Assembly (NCBI RefSeq): GCF_012843315.1
Contig: NZ_JABAEX010000001.1
Span: forward strand, 248,001 to 312,000
Length of the DNA: 64,000 bases
Reading direction: 5' to 3'
Origin: Streptococcus sp. WB01_FAA12
GTDB taxonomy: Bacteria; Bacillota; Bacilli; Lactobacillales; Streptococcaceae
The notes beneath the pieces are model-generated. The model was given only the letters and a program-made list of their open reading frames with translations. It was not told the origin of the DNA and made no database searches. Positions 28,493-36,744 of this stretch are shown here, piece by piece. Position numbers and translations under genes: made by a program. Numbering within the stretch: the first letter of the stretch is position 1; the number at the start of each line of letters is the position of its first letter.

Positions 28493-29002
28493 TTATTTTG
28501 TTAGATCGATTCGCTGTCCCAGTTTATTGATCAAAATCGCACCTACGATAAGTGATGCAAACTCACCAATTCCAGTAGAGAACCATGTAAAGAAGAATGG
28601 AGCCTCTGCAACGATATGAAGTTCAGCTGCAATGGTAATCATTGAAATGGAGAACAGGATTGAAAAGAAGAAATGATCTTTTCGAATCAAACCATTGAAC
28701 AGATAGTCTTTCTTGTACTTGCTAAATAGCCATACACCTAGACTAAGGAAAACTAGGGTAGAGCCCCCGCCGACAAAGACATCTATTAGACCAAAGCTAA
28801 AGAAATTAGCAATCATACATCCAATCGTCACACCGATGATATATTTAGGGTTATAAAATGCCAAGAAATTCATCATCTCTGAAATACGGAACTGGTAGGC
28901 ACCGTAGCTAATGGCATTAAGGGGCGGGGTGATGGTCAAAACCACATAGATAGCAGCAACAATAGCGATGTCTGTCATGTCGCGAACAGTTAATTTTTTC
29001 AT
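28493..29002 (-). CDS. queT: Queuosine precursor (preQ1) transporter QueT
   Basis: A 169-residue integral membrane protein with five to six hydrophobic segments, recognisable as the QueT family (MKKLTVRDMTDIAIVAAIYV, then YGAYQFRISEMMNFLAFYNP). It is probably the substrate-binding unit of an energy-coupling-factor importer for preQ1. The ATG at 29002 is certain because the upstream bases form the preQ1-II riboswitch, so the longer open frame to 29062 is not coding. Confidence 0.93.
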   Translation of the reverse strand: MKKLTVRDMTDIAIVAAIYVVLTITPPLNAISYGAYQFRISEMMNFLAFYNPKYIIGVTIGCMIANFFSFGLIDVFVGGGSTLVFLSLGVWLFSKYKKDYLFNGLIRKDHFFFSILFSISMITIAAELHIVAEAPFFFTWFSTGIGEFASLIVGAILINKLGQRIDLTK

Positions 29003-29007
29003 GTTTT

Positions 29008-29063
29008 CTCCTTTAGCGGTTTCCCGCGTGAAATATGCTTGGTGAAAGAAGCTAAGCACCAAG
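29008..29063 (-). promoter_or_regulatory. preQ1-II riboswitch
   Basis: The minus strand reads CTTGGTG-loop-CACCAAG, then CATATTTCACGCGGG and ACCGCTAAAGGAG, matching the streptococcal preQ1-II (COG4708) class almost base for base. The 3' stem of the ligand pseudoknot includes the AGGAG Shine-Dalgarno, so preQ1 binding should block translation of queT. Confidence 0.93.
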
Positions 29064-29086
29064 GGTTGATTGAATCAACCTTACCA

Positions 29087-29118
29087 GTATAGCACAATAG
29101 CCAGCTTTATGCTATACT
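29087..29118. promoter_or_regulatory. Divergent overlapping promoters of queT and the gtrA-family gene
   Basis: AGTATAGCA (29087-29095) and TGCTATACT (29110-29118) are perfect inverted copies, each containing a TATACT -10 for one direction. The rightward -10 (29113-29118) ends only six bases before the gtrA ATG, so that mRNA may be leaderless. The -35 boxes are weak. Confidence 0.55.
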
Positions 29119-29124
29119 AAAATC

Positions 29125-29556
29125 ATGAAAAATCAAATAAAAGCTTTCTTTGATAATGAAATCCTATCCTACCTATTTTTCGGTGGTGCTACTACTCTAG
29201 TATCTATCCTATCACGTTTGTTTATCTACCATATCAGTCACCAGGAAATCCTAGCAACCGCACTCGCAAACCTTATCGGGATTCTTTTTGCCTTTCTCAC
29301 AAATGATACAATCGTCTTTAAACAAGAGAGAAGGAATTGGCAGACTCGTCTTGCTAAGTTTTTCCTATCTCGCCTCTTTACTTTGGGTCTTGATGTCCTT
29401 TTAACTTATATCTTTGTTACATCTTATCCCGATATTATCGGGCAATTTGTCAACGATCAACTAGATCAGGTTAATGCCATCGAAACGCTAATTGCGCAGG
29501 TTTTGATTATCATTCTTAACTATATTTTTAGTAAAGTATACGTTTTTTATAAATGA
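29125..29556 (+). CDS. GtrA-family membrane protein
   Basis: A 143-residue protein with four membrane segments, matching the GtrA-like family (YLFFGGATTLVSIL, LANLIGILFAFLTNDTIVF, RLFTLGLDVLL). Relatives are thought to help move lipid-linked sugars in cell-surface polysaccharide synthesis. No Shine-Dalgarno precedes the ATG and the -10 is six bases away, consistent with leaderless translation. The partner glycosyltransferase is not nearby. Confidence 0.8.
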   Translation: MKNQIKAFFDNEILSYLFFGGATTLVSILSRLFIYHISHQEILATALANLIGILFAFLTNDTIVFKQERRNWQTRLAKFFLSRLFTLGLDVLLTYIFVTSYPDIIGQFVNDQLDQVNAIETLIAQVLIIILNYIFSKVYVFYK

Positions 29557-29580
29557 AATAGGTATCAGTAAGCATTAAGG

Positions 29581-29609
29581 TTGCAATATTTAGGTATTTC
29601 AGGTACAAT
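29581..29609 (+). promoter_or_regulatory. mscL promoter
   Basis: -35 TTGCAA (29581-29586), a 17-base spacer and -10 TACAAT (29604-29609), just after the gtrA-family stop. Confidence 0.65.
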
Positions 29610-29634
29610 TGAGATTAGTTTTTGAAAGGATTTT

Positions 29635-30021
29635 ATGAAAATGTTAAAAGATCTTAAAGAATTTTTGCTTCGTGGTAATGTCGTTGACCTCGCTGTCGGT
29701 GTGATCATTGCCTCTGCTTTTGGTGCTATCGTTACTTCACTTGTAAATGATATCATCACTCCACTTATCTTGAATCCAGCCTTGAAAGCAGCAAATGTTG
29801 AGCGTATCGCTGAACTTTCATGGAATGGTGTTGGATATGGTAGCTTCTTGAGCGCTGTCATCAACTTTTTAGTGATTGGTACTGTTCTTTTCTTCGTTAT
29901 TAAAGCTGTTGAAAAAGCTCAAAACCTTACTAAGAAAGAAGAGCCAGTTGAAGATACACCTGCTGCTCCAACTGAACTAGAAGTTCTTCAAGAAATCAAA
30001 GCTCTTCTTGAGAAAAAATAA
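29635..30021 (+). CDS. mscL: Large-conductance mechanosensitive channel
   Basis: 128 residues. EFLLRGNVVDLAVGVIIASAFGAIVTSLVND is the conserved first transmembrane pore segment (about 12-42), and a second lies near 75-97; the C-terminal helix ends LEVLQEIKALLEKK. It releases solutes during hypo-osmotic shock. GAAAGGA precedes the ATG. Confidence 0.97.
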   Translation: MKMLKDLKEFLLRGNVVDLAVGVIIASAFGAIVTSLVNDIITPLILNPALKAANVERIAELSWNGVGYGSFLSAVINFLVIGTVLFFVIKAVEKAQNLTKKEEPVEDTPAAPTELEVLQEIKALLEKK

Positions 30022-30029
30022 GACAAATA

Positions 30030-30062
30030 AAAAGGATCTAGCTTCATGCTAAATCCTTTTTT
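30030..30062. terminator. Bidirectional terminator between mscL and hemH
   Basis: AAAGGATCTAGC / GCTAAATCCTTT stem with a five-base loop and T runs on both outward sides; the genes converge here. Confidence 0.85.
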
Positions 30063-30064
30063 CT

Positions 30065-31159
30065 TTAGTCTTTCGGCAACTTACCTGCCTTTTCTAGCAT
30101 TTTTTTAATTAAGTAAGGCATCTTTACATTTTCACGGCCTTTTTTCTCAATCAGTTTTTTCACAAATTCTGGCATCTGAAGGTCATCTGTCTCCTCCATA
30201 ATATCCTTGGTGGTTGCTGAAGGTGCTAATTCGTCAAAGGTTTCTTCTTCTGGGAGAAATTCCTTAAATTCTTTTTGTTCATTGGCTCTTACAGTATCAA
30301 CTAAAGCATCAATTAAACGGGAATCTGTGTTTGGCATAGGTGGTCGATGATAGGTTACACCTAATTCTTGACATAATTCATAACATTCTACATCGTTATC
30401 AAAAAGAACTTCAATATGCTCACTGATAAAGCTAATTGGGACAAAGATATAATGCTCTGGATGTTGTTTCTGTTCTCTCAAATACTCGAGTACATCTGGC
30501 TTGATCCAAGGGATTCCAATATCACTCTCGCTCTGCCAAGTATTGGTATACTGATCTGCGGTTAGACTGAGTTGCTCTGCTATCAACTTGCTATTATCAA
30601 AAATCTGATCGATATAAGGATCTCCAAAATCCAAAGCAAAAATTGGAACACTATGGGCTGAAAAGATCACCTTAAAGGACTCCCCTCCCACTTCGTCTCT
30701 CAAGATTTTACCAATCTCATCTGTCCAGAAGTCTAGCAAAGACTGTTGCTGATACCACTCCTTAATGACTAAAAAGCGTATTTGCTTGCTCTCCAGAAAC
30801 TTCTCATATCCCATCACCGAGTAGAAGGAATAATGAGGTTCCAAAATCAAGCAGATACATTCTTCAACGCCATCAGCTTCCATCTGCTTGATCACATCAG
30901 GGATAAAGGGACGAGAAAATTTGTTAGCAAAGTAGATGCCATACTCTTCTCCCAATCGCTCTCTTACTAAAGCAACTTCCTCACGGGTAATCTTCTGAAG
31001 CGGTGTTCCACCTATACGGACATAGTTGTCATAGAGGGTCTGAATCTCGTGATCCTGGGGTCTAACCCCACGACGAATATTGGTAAAAAAATCCGCTACA
31101 CTCTCAAAGGTAATCTCTTCTGGTGAACCGAATGTCATCATTAAAATTGCTTTTTTCAT
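30065..31159 (-). CDS. hemH: Ferrochelatase family protein
   Basis: A 364-residue HemH/CpfC-family enzyme that inserts iron into a porphyrin (coproporphyrin in Gram-positives). Features include [26 protein letters not shown] with the metal-binding His, and [17 protein letters not shown] with the catalytic His/Glu pair. The charged C-terminal tail (about 310-364) is longer than usual. Streptococci lack the rest of heme synthesis, so it probably acts on scavenged porphyrin or heme. Confidence 0.9.
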   Translation of the reverse strand: MKKAILMMTFGSPEEITFESVADFFTNIRRGVRPQDHEIQTLYDNYVRIGGTPLQKITREEVALVRERLGEEYGIYFANKFSRPFIPDVIKQMEADGVEECICLILEPHYSFYSVMGYEKFLESKQIRFLVIKEWYQQQSLLDFWTDEIGKILRDEVGGESFKVIFSAHSVPIFALDFGDPYIDQIFDNSKLIAEQLSLTADQYTNTWQSESDIGIPWIKPDVLEYLREQKQHPEHYIFVPISFISEHIEVLFDNDVECYELCQELGVTYHRPPMPNTDSRLIDALVDTVRANEQKEFKEFLPEEETFDELAPSATTKDIMEETDDLQMPEFVKKLIEKKGRENVKMPYLIKKMLEKAGKLPKD

Positions 31160-31313
31160 TGATATATCCTTGTGATGTTTTTTTCAATTACCATTGTACC
31201 ATGAAAGATATAATAAATAAACGTTTTCATTAATTTTGTTTTTTTATTTACTCCTCTTTGTCTTTCTCTCCATTCTATGATACAATGAAAAAAATGATAA
31301 TAAAGGAGTTTTT

Positions 31314-32537
31314 ATGAATTACCCGAATCTTTTAGAACGGTTTTTAACCTACGTTAAGGTCAATACGCGTTCTGATGAACACTCTACTACTACTCCAAGT
31401 ACGCAAAGTCAGGTAGATTTTGCGACCAATGTTCTTATTCCTGAAATGAAACGTGTCGGTCTGCAAAATGTTTACTACCTCCAAAATGGTTTTGCCATTG
31501 GTACCTTACCAGCTAATGATCCAAAACTCACTCGCAAAATTGGCTTCATCTCCCACATGGATACTGCTGATTTTAATGCTGAAGGAGTTAATCCGCAAGT
31601 CATCGAAAATTACGATGGTGGAGCTATCGACTTGGGTGATTCTGGATTTAAACTCGATCCTGCTGATTTCAAGAGCCTTGAGAAATATCCAGGCCAAACG
31701 CTTATCACAACTGACGGCACGACCTTACTGGGTGCTGATGACAAATCAGGTATCGCTGAGATTATGACCGCTATCGAATACTTGACTGCTCATCCCGAAA
31801 TCAAGCATTGTGAAATTCGAGTTGGTTTTGGTCCAGATGAAGAAATTGGCGTTGGTGCTAACAAATTCGATGCTAAAGATTTTGATGTTGATTTCGCCTA
31901 CACGGTTGATGGCGGGCCACTGGGGGAACTTCAGTACGAGACTTTCTCAGCAGCAGCTGCTGACCTCCATTTCCAAGGGCGTAATGTCCACCCTGGAACA
32001 GCCAAAGGTCAGATGGTCAATGCCCTTCAGCTGGCTATTGATTTTCATAATCAACTTCCTGAAAATGACCGACCAGAGCTGACAGATGGTTACCAAGGTT
32101 TCTATCATCTTATGGATGTGTCAGGTAGTGTCGAGGAGGCGCGTGCAAGCTATATCATTCGTGATTTTGAAAAGGATGCCTTTGAAGCGCGTAAAGCAAC
32201 TATGCAGTCTATCGCTGACAAGATGAATCAAGAACTTGGGAATGACCGCGTTACACTCACTCTCACTGACCAGTACTACAATATGAAAGAAGTCATCGAG
32301 AAAGACATGACACCCGTTACCATTGCTAAAGCTGTTATGGAAGATCTTGGAATCACGCCAATCATTGAACCAATTCGTGGTGGGACAGATGGATCTAAGA
32401 TTTCCTTTATGGGAATTCCAACTCCAAATATCTTTGCAGGTGGTGAAAACATGCATGGACGTTTTGAATACGTCTGCCTTCAGACTATGGAGCGTGCGGT
32501 GGATACCATCATTGGCATTGTATCTTATAAAGACTAA
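31314..32537 (+). CDS. pepT: Peptidase T (tripeptide aminopeptidase)
   Basis: 407 residues of the M20B metallopeptidase family. Zinc ligands and catalytic residues appear in [24 protein letters not shown] and [14 protein letters not shown], with [10 protein letters not shown] in the dimerisation domain and [10 protein letters not shown] near the end. It releases N-terminal residues from tripeptides in the cytosol. AAGGAG lies eight bases before the ATG, and an extended -10 TGATACAAT lies about 30 bases upstream. Confidence 0.97.
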   Translation: MNYPNLLERFLTYVKVNTRSDEHSTTTPSTQSQVDFATNVLIPEMKRVGLQNVYYLQNGFAIGTLPANDPKLTRKIGFISHMDTADFNAEGVNPQVIENYDGGAIDLGDSGFKLDPADFKSLEKYPGQTLITTDGTTLLGADDKSGIAEIMTAIEYLTAHPEIKHCEIRVGFGPDEEIGVGANKFDAKDFDVDFAYTVDGGPLGELQYETFSAAAADLHFQGRNVHPGTAKGQMVNALQLAIDFHNQLPENDRPELTDGYQGFYHLMDVSGSVEEARASYIIRDFEKDAFEARKATMQSIADKMNQELGNDRVTLTLTDQYYNMKEVIEKDMTPVTIAKAVMEDLGITPIIEPIRGGTDGSKISFMGIPTPNIFAGGENMHGRFEYVCLQTMERAVDTIIGIVSYKD

Positions 32538-32545
32538 AAAAGACG

Positions 32546-32575
32546 AGGTAGCTCAGCTACTTCGCCTTTCTTTTT
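32546..32575 (+). terminator. Terminator after pepT
   Basis: CGAGGTAGCT pairs with AGCTACTTCG (one GU pair) and is followed by CCTTTCTTTTT. It also faces the end of the convergent pht gene. Confidence 0.7.
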
Positions 32576-35500
32576 ATTCCTTTGGTTGAGCACTTGGCTC
32601 AGACTCACTTTGTACTTCTTTTTCATTTGATTGAGAAGCAGTTGCTTCACTGCCTTTCTCAGACTTAGATTGGCTATCAGTTTCACTTGATTTTGAACGG
32701 AGTTCTTGGTTCAAGCTAATGATCTCTTTAGCTAGAGTGAGGAGACCTTCTTTATCACTGCTTTTGGCTGCAAGTTGATCAAATAGGGCATCAACACGTT
32801 CAAAGTCAGCATCGGATCCTTTGTTATCCTCTAAGTACTTGTGAAGAGAGAGCAAGACATTATAGAGTTTTTGGTAGATGATCACCGTTTGCGGATCCTG
32901 TTCAGCTTGTTTTTCCTCTCGTTGGATAGTTGCTGCAATACGATTCAAAAGTTCCTCTAGCTGTGTTTTGGCTTCGTCAAGGTCTGCATTTTCCTTTTCT
33001 GCGGCTGCTTTGATATTAGATGCTTCTTCAGCTAGGGATTGTTTGATACCGTCTTCTTTGACACGCGCTAAGAGGTTCGTTACTTTGGCTAGAAGTGCTT
33101 CAACTTCTTCCTTCTTCACATGAGTGACACGTTCTTCTGGCATAAAATCACCGTAGAGTTCTTTTAGGAATTCATAGATGGCTGTCTTAGCAGTTTGACT
33201 ATCTACTTTTTCCGTATCTAGAATAGTCTTACCAGCTTTTGTAGAAACGGGTTCTTCTTTGAGAGCCTCTTCTACTTCTAGCTTAGTTTGGTAAATAGTT
33301 GGGAATAACTTGTTCAAGTCGGTCGCTTTGAGGAAAGATTGCGACTGGTAAAGTTCCCAAGTCAACTTGGCAACACGGTTACGTAGTTCTTCTCTGAGTC
33401 GGCCATCAGATACATGTTCGTAGAAGTACTTGATGTACTCTACTGTTGTGACTCCTGTCCGATCGCGGAAATCTTGCAAGGCTTGAAGTTTCGCTTCAAT
33501 CGCATCCAACTCTGTATTATCTTGTGCTAACTTCGCATCCTGCAAATGTAGCAAGAGATCCTTCTTAGGCAAACCATAAGTATCTGTATCCAGTGTATTG
33601 ATCTTATCTACAAGGGTTTGGTATTTCTTGTCCAAAGGTGATGTTTCAACTGGAGACACACTTTGATCCACATGGATATATTGCTTATCAAAGAGATCCA
33701 AGGCCGCTAGGTAACCAGCGGTTGAGTTGGTCGCCAGTTTTTTCATGTTTTCGGTAAATTGACCCAAAGCAAGTTCTACCCGTCTTTGCATGATAGGTTG
33801 GTCTTTGTAGAGACTTCTGCTATCCGCTAACAGTTGATCAACTTTAGAAAGAACAGTTTGTTCATCAAATGCACCAGGCTGGTAGCTTGATTGTAAAGTA
33901 GGAATCTTGTTCTTTAAAGCGACCTCATAACCCTTGGTCTGAACCTTAATGTAGTGATTGTGATCACCATGAGGAATGACAAAACTACCGTTTTCAACCT
34001 GTAAACTATAAGGAGACACCCCATCACGTAGGGCCGTCGTATACAGTTCATTTAGGAAGTCCAGTTCTGGATTCCCAGTTTGGAGAGGAATACGAACATG
34101 TTCTTTTCGTACTGCATAGGGATGAATATGAGTAGGATCATAGGCTTGATCCGGATTTCCAAAGACAAAGAATCCATTTGAAATACGAATCGCTTCAAGC
34201 GGTACTCCGTAGGTCTGTGAGATATACTTGATTTTTTCTTCATCGCTAGCATCTCTTGAGAAACTTTCCATAGTCTTTGCAAGTGGTTGAACGTGCTGAG
34301 ACTGATGATTTTCTTTCAAGTGATCTTGGGCAGCTTTGATTTGATCTGCAGTCAAGTTCTTCTTAAAGAAATAATGAGCGTGATCTCCGTGAGATACTAC
34401 GAAACCTTGCTCATCCTCACTGATGACACGGTCAGCTGCAAAACCATGATCATGGTCCTCGCCGTGATGGTGGTCATGCTCCTCTCCATCATGGTCATGG
34501 TCTTCATGGTTGGTATCCTGACTTCCATGGTCACCGTCTTGGTCATGATGATCTTGTTGAGCTGGATGCTCTGCTGGTTTGCTTGGATTTTCTAAAGGTG
34601 TTGGTTTCCCACTGTCGCTAGATAAAGGAATCATTCGCGCAATCTTTTCTTCCAAGGCAGAAAGCTTTGTATATGGGATGAAATGATAGTGATTTCCATG
34701 AGGAATCGCTACGCCACTTGGCGTTCTACTTGAAATCTTAGCAGGGTCAAAAATCAAGCCATCTGATTCAGCATAACGTTGAGCACTTGGAAGTGCATAG
34801 AGTTGCTGCAATAGACTCTGTAAGCTCTCTTCTGGATTGATTGATCTTTCAGCTTCTTGACTCAGATTGCTAGTTTGACTAGTTGCGTTTGGACTCGGAC
34901 GATAGTCAGTCACACTTGGCTGTTTTCTAGTTCCAGAAAGGTAGGCTTGCGCAGCAGCCAATTCGCTAGCAGACAAAGAACTCTTTGGAATGTAGTGGTA
35001 ATGTCCACCATGAGGGACAATATAAGCATCACCAGTATCCTCTATGATATCAGATGGATTAAAGATGTAACCATCATCGGTAGTATAGCGTCCTTGAGAT
35101 TGAGCAAGTGCCACTGCACTGTTTGAAGTTGGTGCATCATGAGTATGACCTTGTTTTTGGCGCTCAATTTCGTCCTTCGTACGAATATTATCAGCATGAG
35201 CCGCATCTTTAAGGTAGACATAATACTTGCCATCAACCTTGATAATGTAGCCACCTTTGATTTCGTTGACAATATCAGCGTCTTTCAGTTGATAATTGGC
35301 ATCTTTCATCAAAAGCTCTTCGCTGAAAATCGCGTCAAAAGGAACTTTACCATTGTAATAATGGAAATGATCACCGTGCGAAGTCACATAACCTTGATCA
35401 GTGATTTTCACGACAATTTGTTCAGCCTGAATGTCTTCTTTTTTGCTAACTTGGTCTGGTGTCTGGGTCTCTGTTTTTTGAGAGTCTTGCTTCCCATCAA

Positions 35501-35618
35501 CGTAAGACACACGGTTATTATCTTTGTTTTCTTCTACCTGGTGTTGGTTCAATGCATAGATGCAAAGGCTTAGGGAAAGGACAAGAGCCGATCCTGCTGC
35601 AAGGTATTTCTTCTTCAT
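32574..35618 (-). CDS. Histidine triad surface protein (Pht family, intact)
   Basis: 1014 residues with an N-terminal signal segment (MKKKYLAAGSALVLSLSLC). Five HxxHxH triads are visible: HGDHFH, HGGHYH, HGNHYH, HGDHAH and HGDHNH. Between the third and fourth is an Asp/His-rich tract (about residues 352-395). The C-terminal third is charged helix and coiled coil. Pht proteins lie on the surface, bind zinc and hand it to AdcAII. ATG at 35618 is preferred; an ATG at 35627 abuts the Shine-Dalgarno. It follows adcAII by 13 bases, so they form an AdcR-controlled operon. The N-terminus is PhtE-like but position matches phtD, so no symbol is given. Confidence 0.88.
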   Translation of the reverse strand: MKKKYLAAGSALVLSLSLCIYALNQHQVEENKDNNRVSYVDGKQDSQKTETQTPDQVSKKEDIQAEQIVVKITDQGYVTSHGDHFHYYNGKVPFDAIFSEELLMKDANYQLKDADIVNEIKGGYIIKVDGKYYVYLKDAAHADNIRTKDEIERQKQGHTHDAPTSNSAVALAQSQGRYTTDDGYIFNPSDIIEDTGDAYIVPHGGHYHYIPKSSLSASELAAAQAYLSGTRKQPSVTDYRPSPNATSQTSNLSQEAERSINPEESLQSLLQQLYALPSAQRYAESDGLIFDPAKISSRTPSGVAIPHGNHYHFIPYTKLSALEEKIARMIPLSSDSGKPTPLENPSKPAEHPAQQDHHDQDGDHGSQDTNHEDHDHDGEEHDHHHGEDHDHGFAADRVISEDEQGFVVSHGDHAHYFFKKNLTADQIKAAQDHLKENHQSQHVQPLAKTMESFSRDASDEEKIKYISQTYGVPLEAIRISNGFFVFGNPDQAYDPTHIHPYAVRKEHVRIPLQTGNPELDFLNELYTTALRDGVSPYSLQVENGSFVIPHGDHNHYIKVQTKGYEVALKNKIPTLQSSYQPGAFDEQTVLSKVDQLLADSRSLYKDQPIMQRRVELALGQFTENMKKLATNSTAGYLAALDLFDKQYIHVDQSVSPVETSPLDKKYQTLVDKINTLDTDTYGLPKKDLLLHLQDAKLAQDNTELDAIEAKLQALQDFRDRTGVTTVEYIKYFYEHVSDGRLREELRNRVAKLTWELYQSQSFLKATDLNKLFPTIYQTKLEVEEALKEEPVSTKAGKTILDTEKVDSQTAKTAIYEFLKELYGDFMPEERVTHVKKEEVEALLAKVTNLLARVKEDGIKQSLAEEASNIKAAAEKENADLDEAKTQLEELLNRIAATIQREEKQAEQDPQTVIIYQKLYNVLLSLHKYLEDNKGSDADFERVDALFDQLAAKSSDKEGLLTLAKEIISLNQELRSKSSETDSQSKSEKGSEATASQSNEKEVQSESEPSAQPKE

Positions 35619-35631
35619 TTTTATCATCTCC

Positions 35632-36549
35632 TCATTTTAATTCTTCTGCAAGAACATTCATGTTTTCTTCTAGATTTTCTAAGTAAGTTTTGTCATTTTC
35701 AGGATCTGCTTCTAAAGGATTGAGTGTCTTTAGGCTAACTCCTGTTGATTTGACCAAGGTCTCAGCGACTTTAGAAGAAGCATTGCTCTCAGTAAAGATG
35801 GTTTTAACCTTATAGGTCTTAACGAATTCTTGAATTTCTGTTAGTTGTCTCGGACTTGGCTCTTGTTCAGGGGAAATCCCTGCTATACCAAGTTGTTTCA
35901 ATCCAAACCGTTTAGCGAGATAAGAAAAGGCTGTGTGCTGTGTAACAAAAGTCTTTTGGCTCGCTTTTTCAAAAATAGGCTGGTACTTCTTAGTCAATTC
36001 TTGGGCTTTAGCGATAAAGTTTTTAACATTCTTTTGATACGTTTCCTTATTGGCACTATCAAGCTCCGAAAGTTTATCCGCAATAATCTGCGCTTCTTCG
36101 CCTGCTTTTTCAGGATCTAACCAAGTGTGTGGGTCGTAGAGTGTTTTTTCATCAATACCGTCACCGGCTTCAACATCTTCTAAACCTGGAACACGCTCCA
36201 ACGTCATTCCTTCAGAAGCTTCTAAAACCTTAACTTTTGAGTTTTTCAAGTTAGGATCTAGACTTCCAGCCCAAGATTCGAGCGTATGAGAATGGTAGAC
36301 AAAGACATCTGCGTCATAGATAGCAGCAATGTCATTTGCTGACGGTTCAAAGGAGTGAATCCCACTACTTGACTGAATCATCCGTACGTCATTCAAGTCA
36401 CCTGATACCTCTTTGACCATGGCATAGATTGGGTAAAAACTTGTTACAATCTTCATTCCTTTTGCTTCTTGTTTTTCTTTTTGACTACATGCTCCTAAGA
36501 CAAGAACCAAGAGACCTACCACTAATAATAGAAATGTTCTTTTTTTCAT
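35632..36549 (-). CDS. adcAII: Zinc-binding lipoprotein of the AdcABC importer
   Basis: 305 residues, a cluster A-I solute-binding protein. A lipoprotein signal ends at LGAC (Cys21). Likely zinc ligands are H65 (IHSFEP), H141 (DPHTW), H205 (TQHTAF) and E280 (NPLEAD), with the spacing known for pneumococcal AdcAII. Unlike AdcA it has no His-rich loop or ZinT domain. It delivers zinc to AdcBC, helped by Pht proteins. The promoter carries AdcR boxes. Confidence 0.92.
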   Translation of the reverse strand: MKKRTFLLLVVGLLVLVLGACSQKEKQEAKGMKIVTSFYPIYAMVKEVSGDLNDVRMIQSSSGIHSFEPSANDIAAIYDADVFVYHSHTLESWAGSLDPNLKNSKVKVLEASEGMTLERVPGLEDVEAGDGIDEKTLYDPHTWLDPEKAGEEAQIIADKLSELDSANKETYQKNVKNFIAKAQELTKKYQPIFEKASQKTFVTQHTAFSYLAKRFGLKQLGIAGISPEQEPSPRQLTEIQEFVKTYKVKTIFTESNASSKVAETLVKSTGVSLKTLNPLEADPENDKTYLENLEENMNVLAEELK

Positions 36550-36558
36550 TTTTACTCC

Positions 36559-36623
36559 TTAACTAGTATTTAACCGTTTAATTAACTAGTAAATAGTTTA
36601 TCTTTATTTACACTATATGTCAA
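36559..36623 (-). promoter_or_regulatory. adcAII promoter with AdcR boxes
   Basis: -35 TTGACA (36618-36623) and -10 TAAACT (36595-36600) are 17 bases apart. Three AdcR-like sites follow: 36582-36593 and 36570-36581 each differ by one base from the TTAAC-YR-GTTAA consensus, and 36559-36570 is a weaker half. Zinc-loaded AdcR should block this operon. Confidence 0.75.
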
Positions 36624-36644
36624 GATATTTTACATATTTTCATG

Positions 36645-36681
36645 AAAAAAATGAGAACTAGAACTTACATTCTGCTCTCAT
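36645..36681 (-). terminator. Terminator between the broken pht gene and adcAII
   Basis: ATGAGA/TCTCAT outer stem with an inner partly paired region, followed by seven T residues on the minus strand. It separates the two zinc-regulated units. Confidence 0.75.
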
Positions 36682-36744
36682 TTTCGATTTTATCTTTTCT
36701 AGCTCTCCTATCCTGTTTTTAGGAGTTAGAAAATGTTGCTACAA

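Noticed and set aside
29003..29062. Longer queT reading frame starting at 29062
   Set aside because: The extra codons are the preQ1-II riboswitch and have no ribosome binding site.
31205..31235. cre site between hemH and pepT
   Set aside because: TGAAAACGTTTATT has the central pattern but lacks the conserved end, so it is too weak to call.
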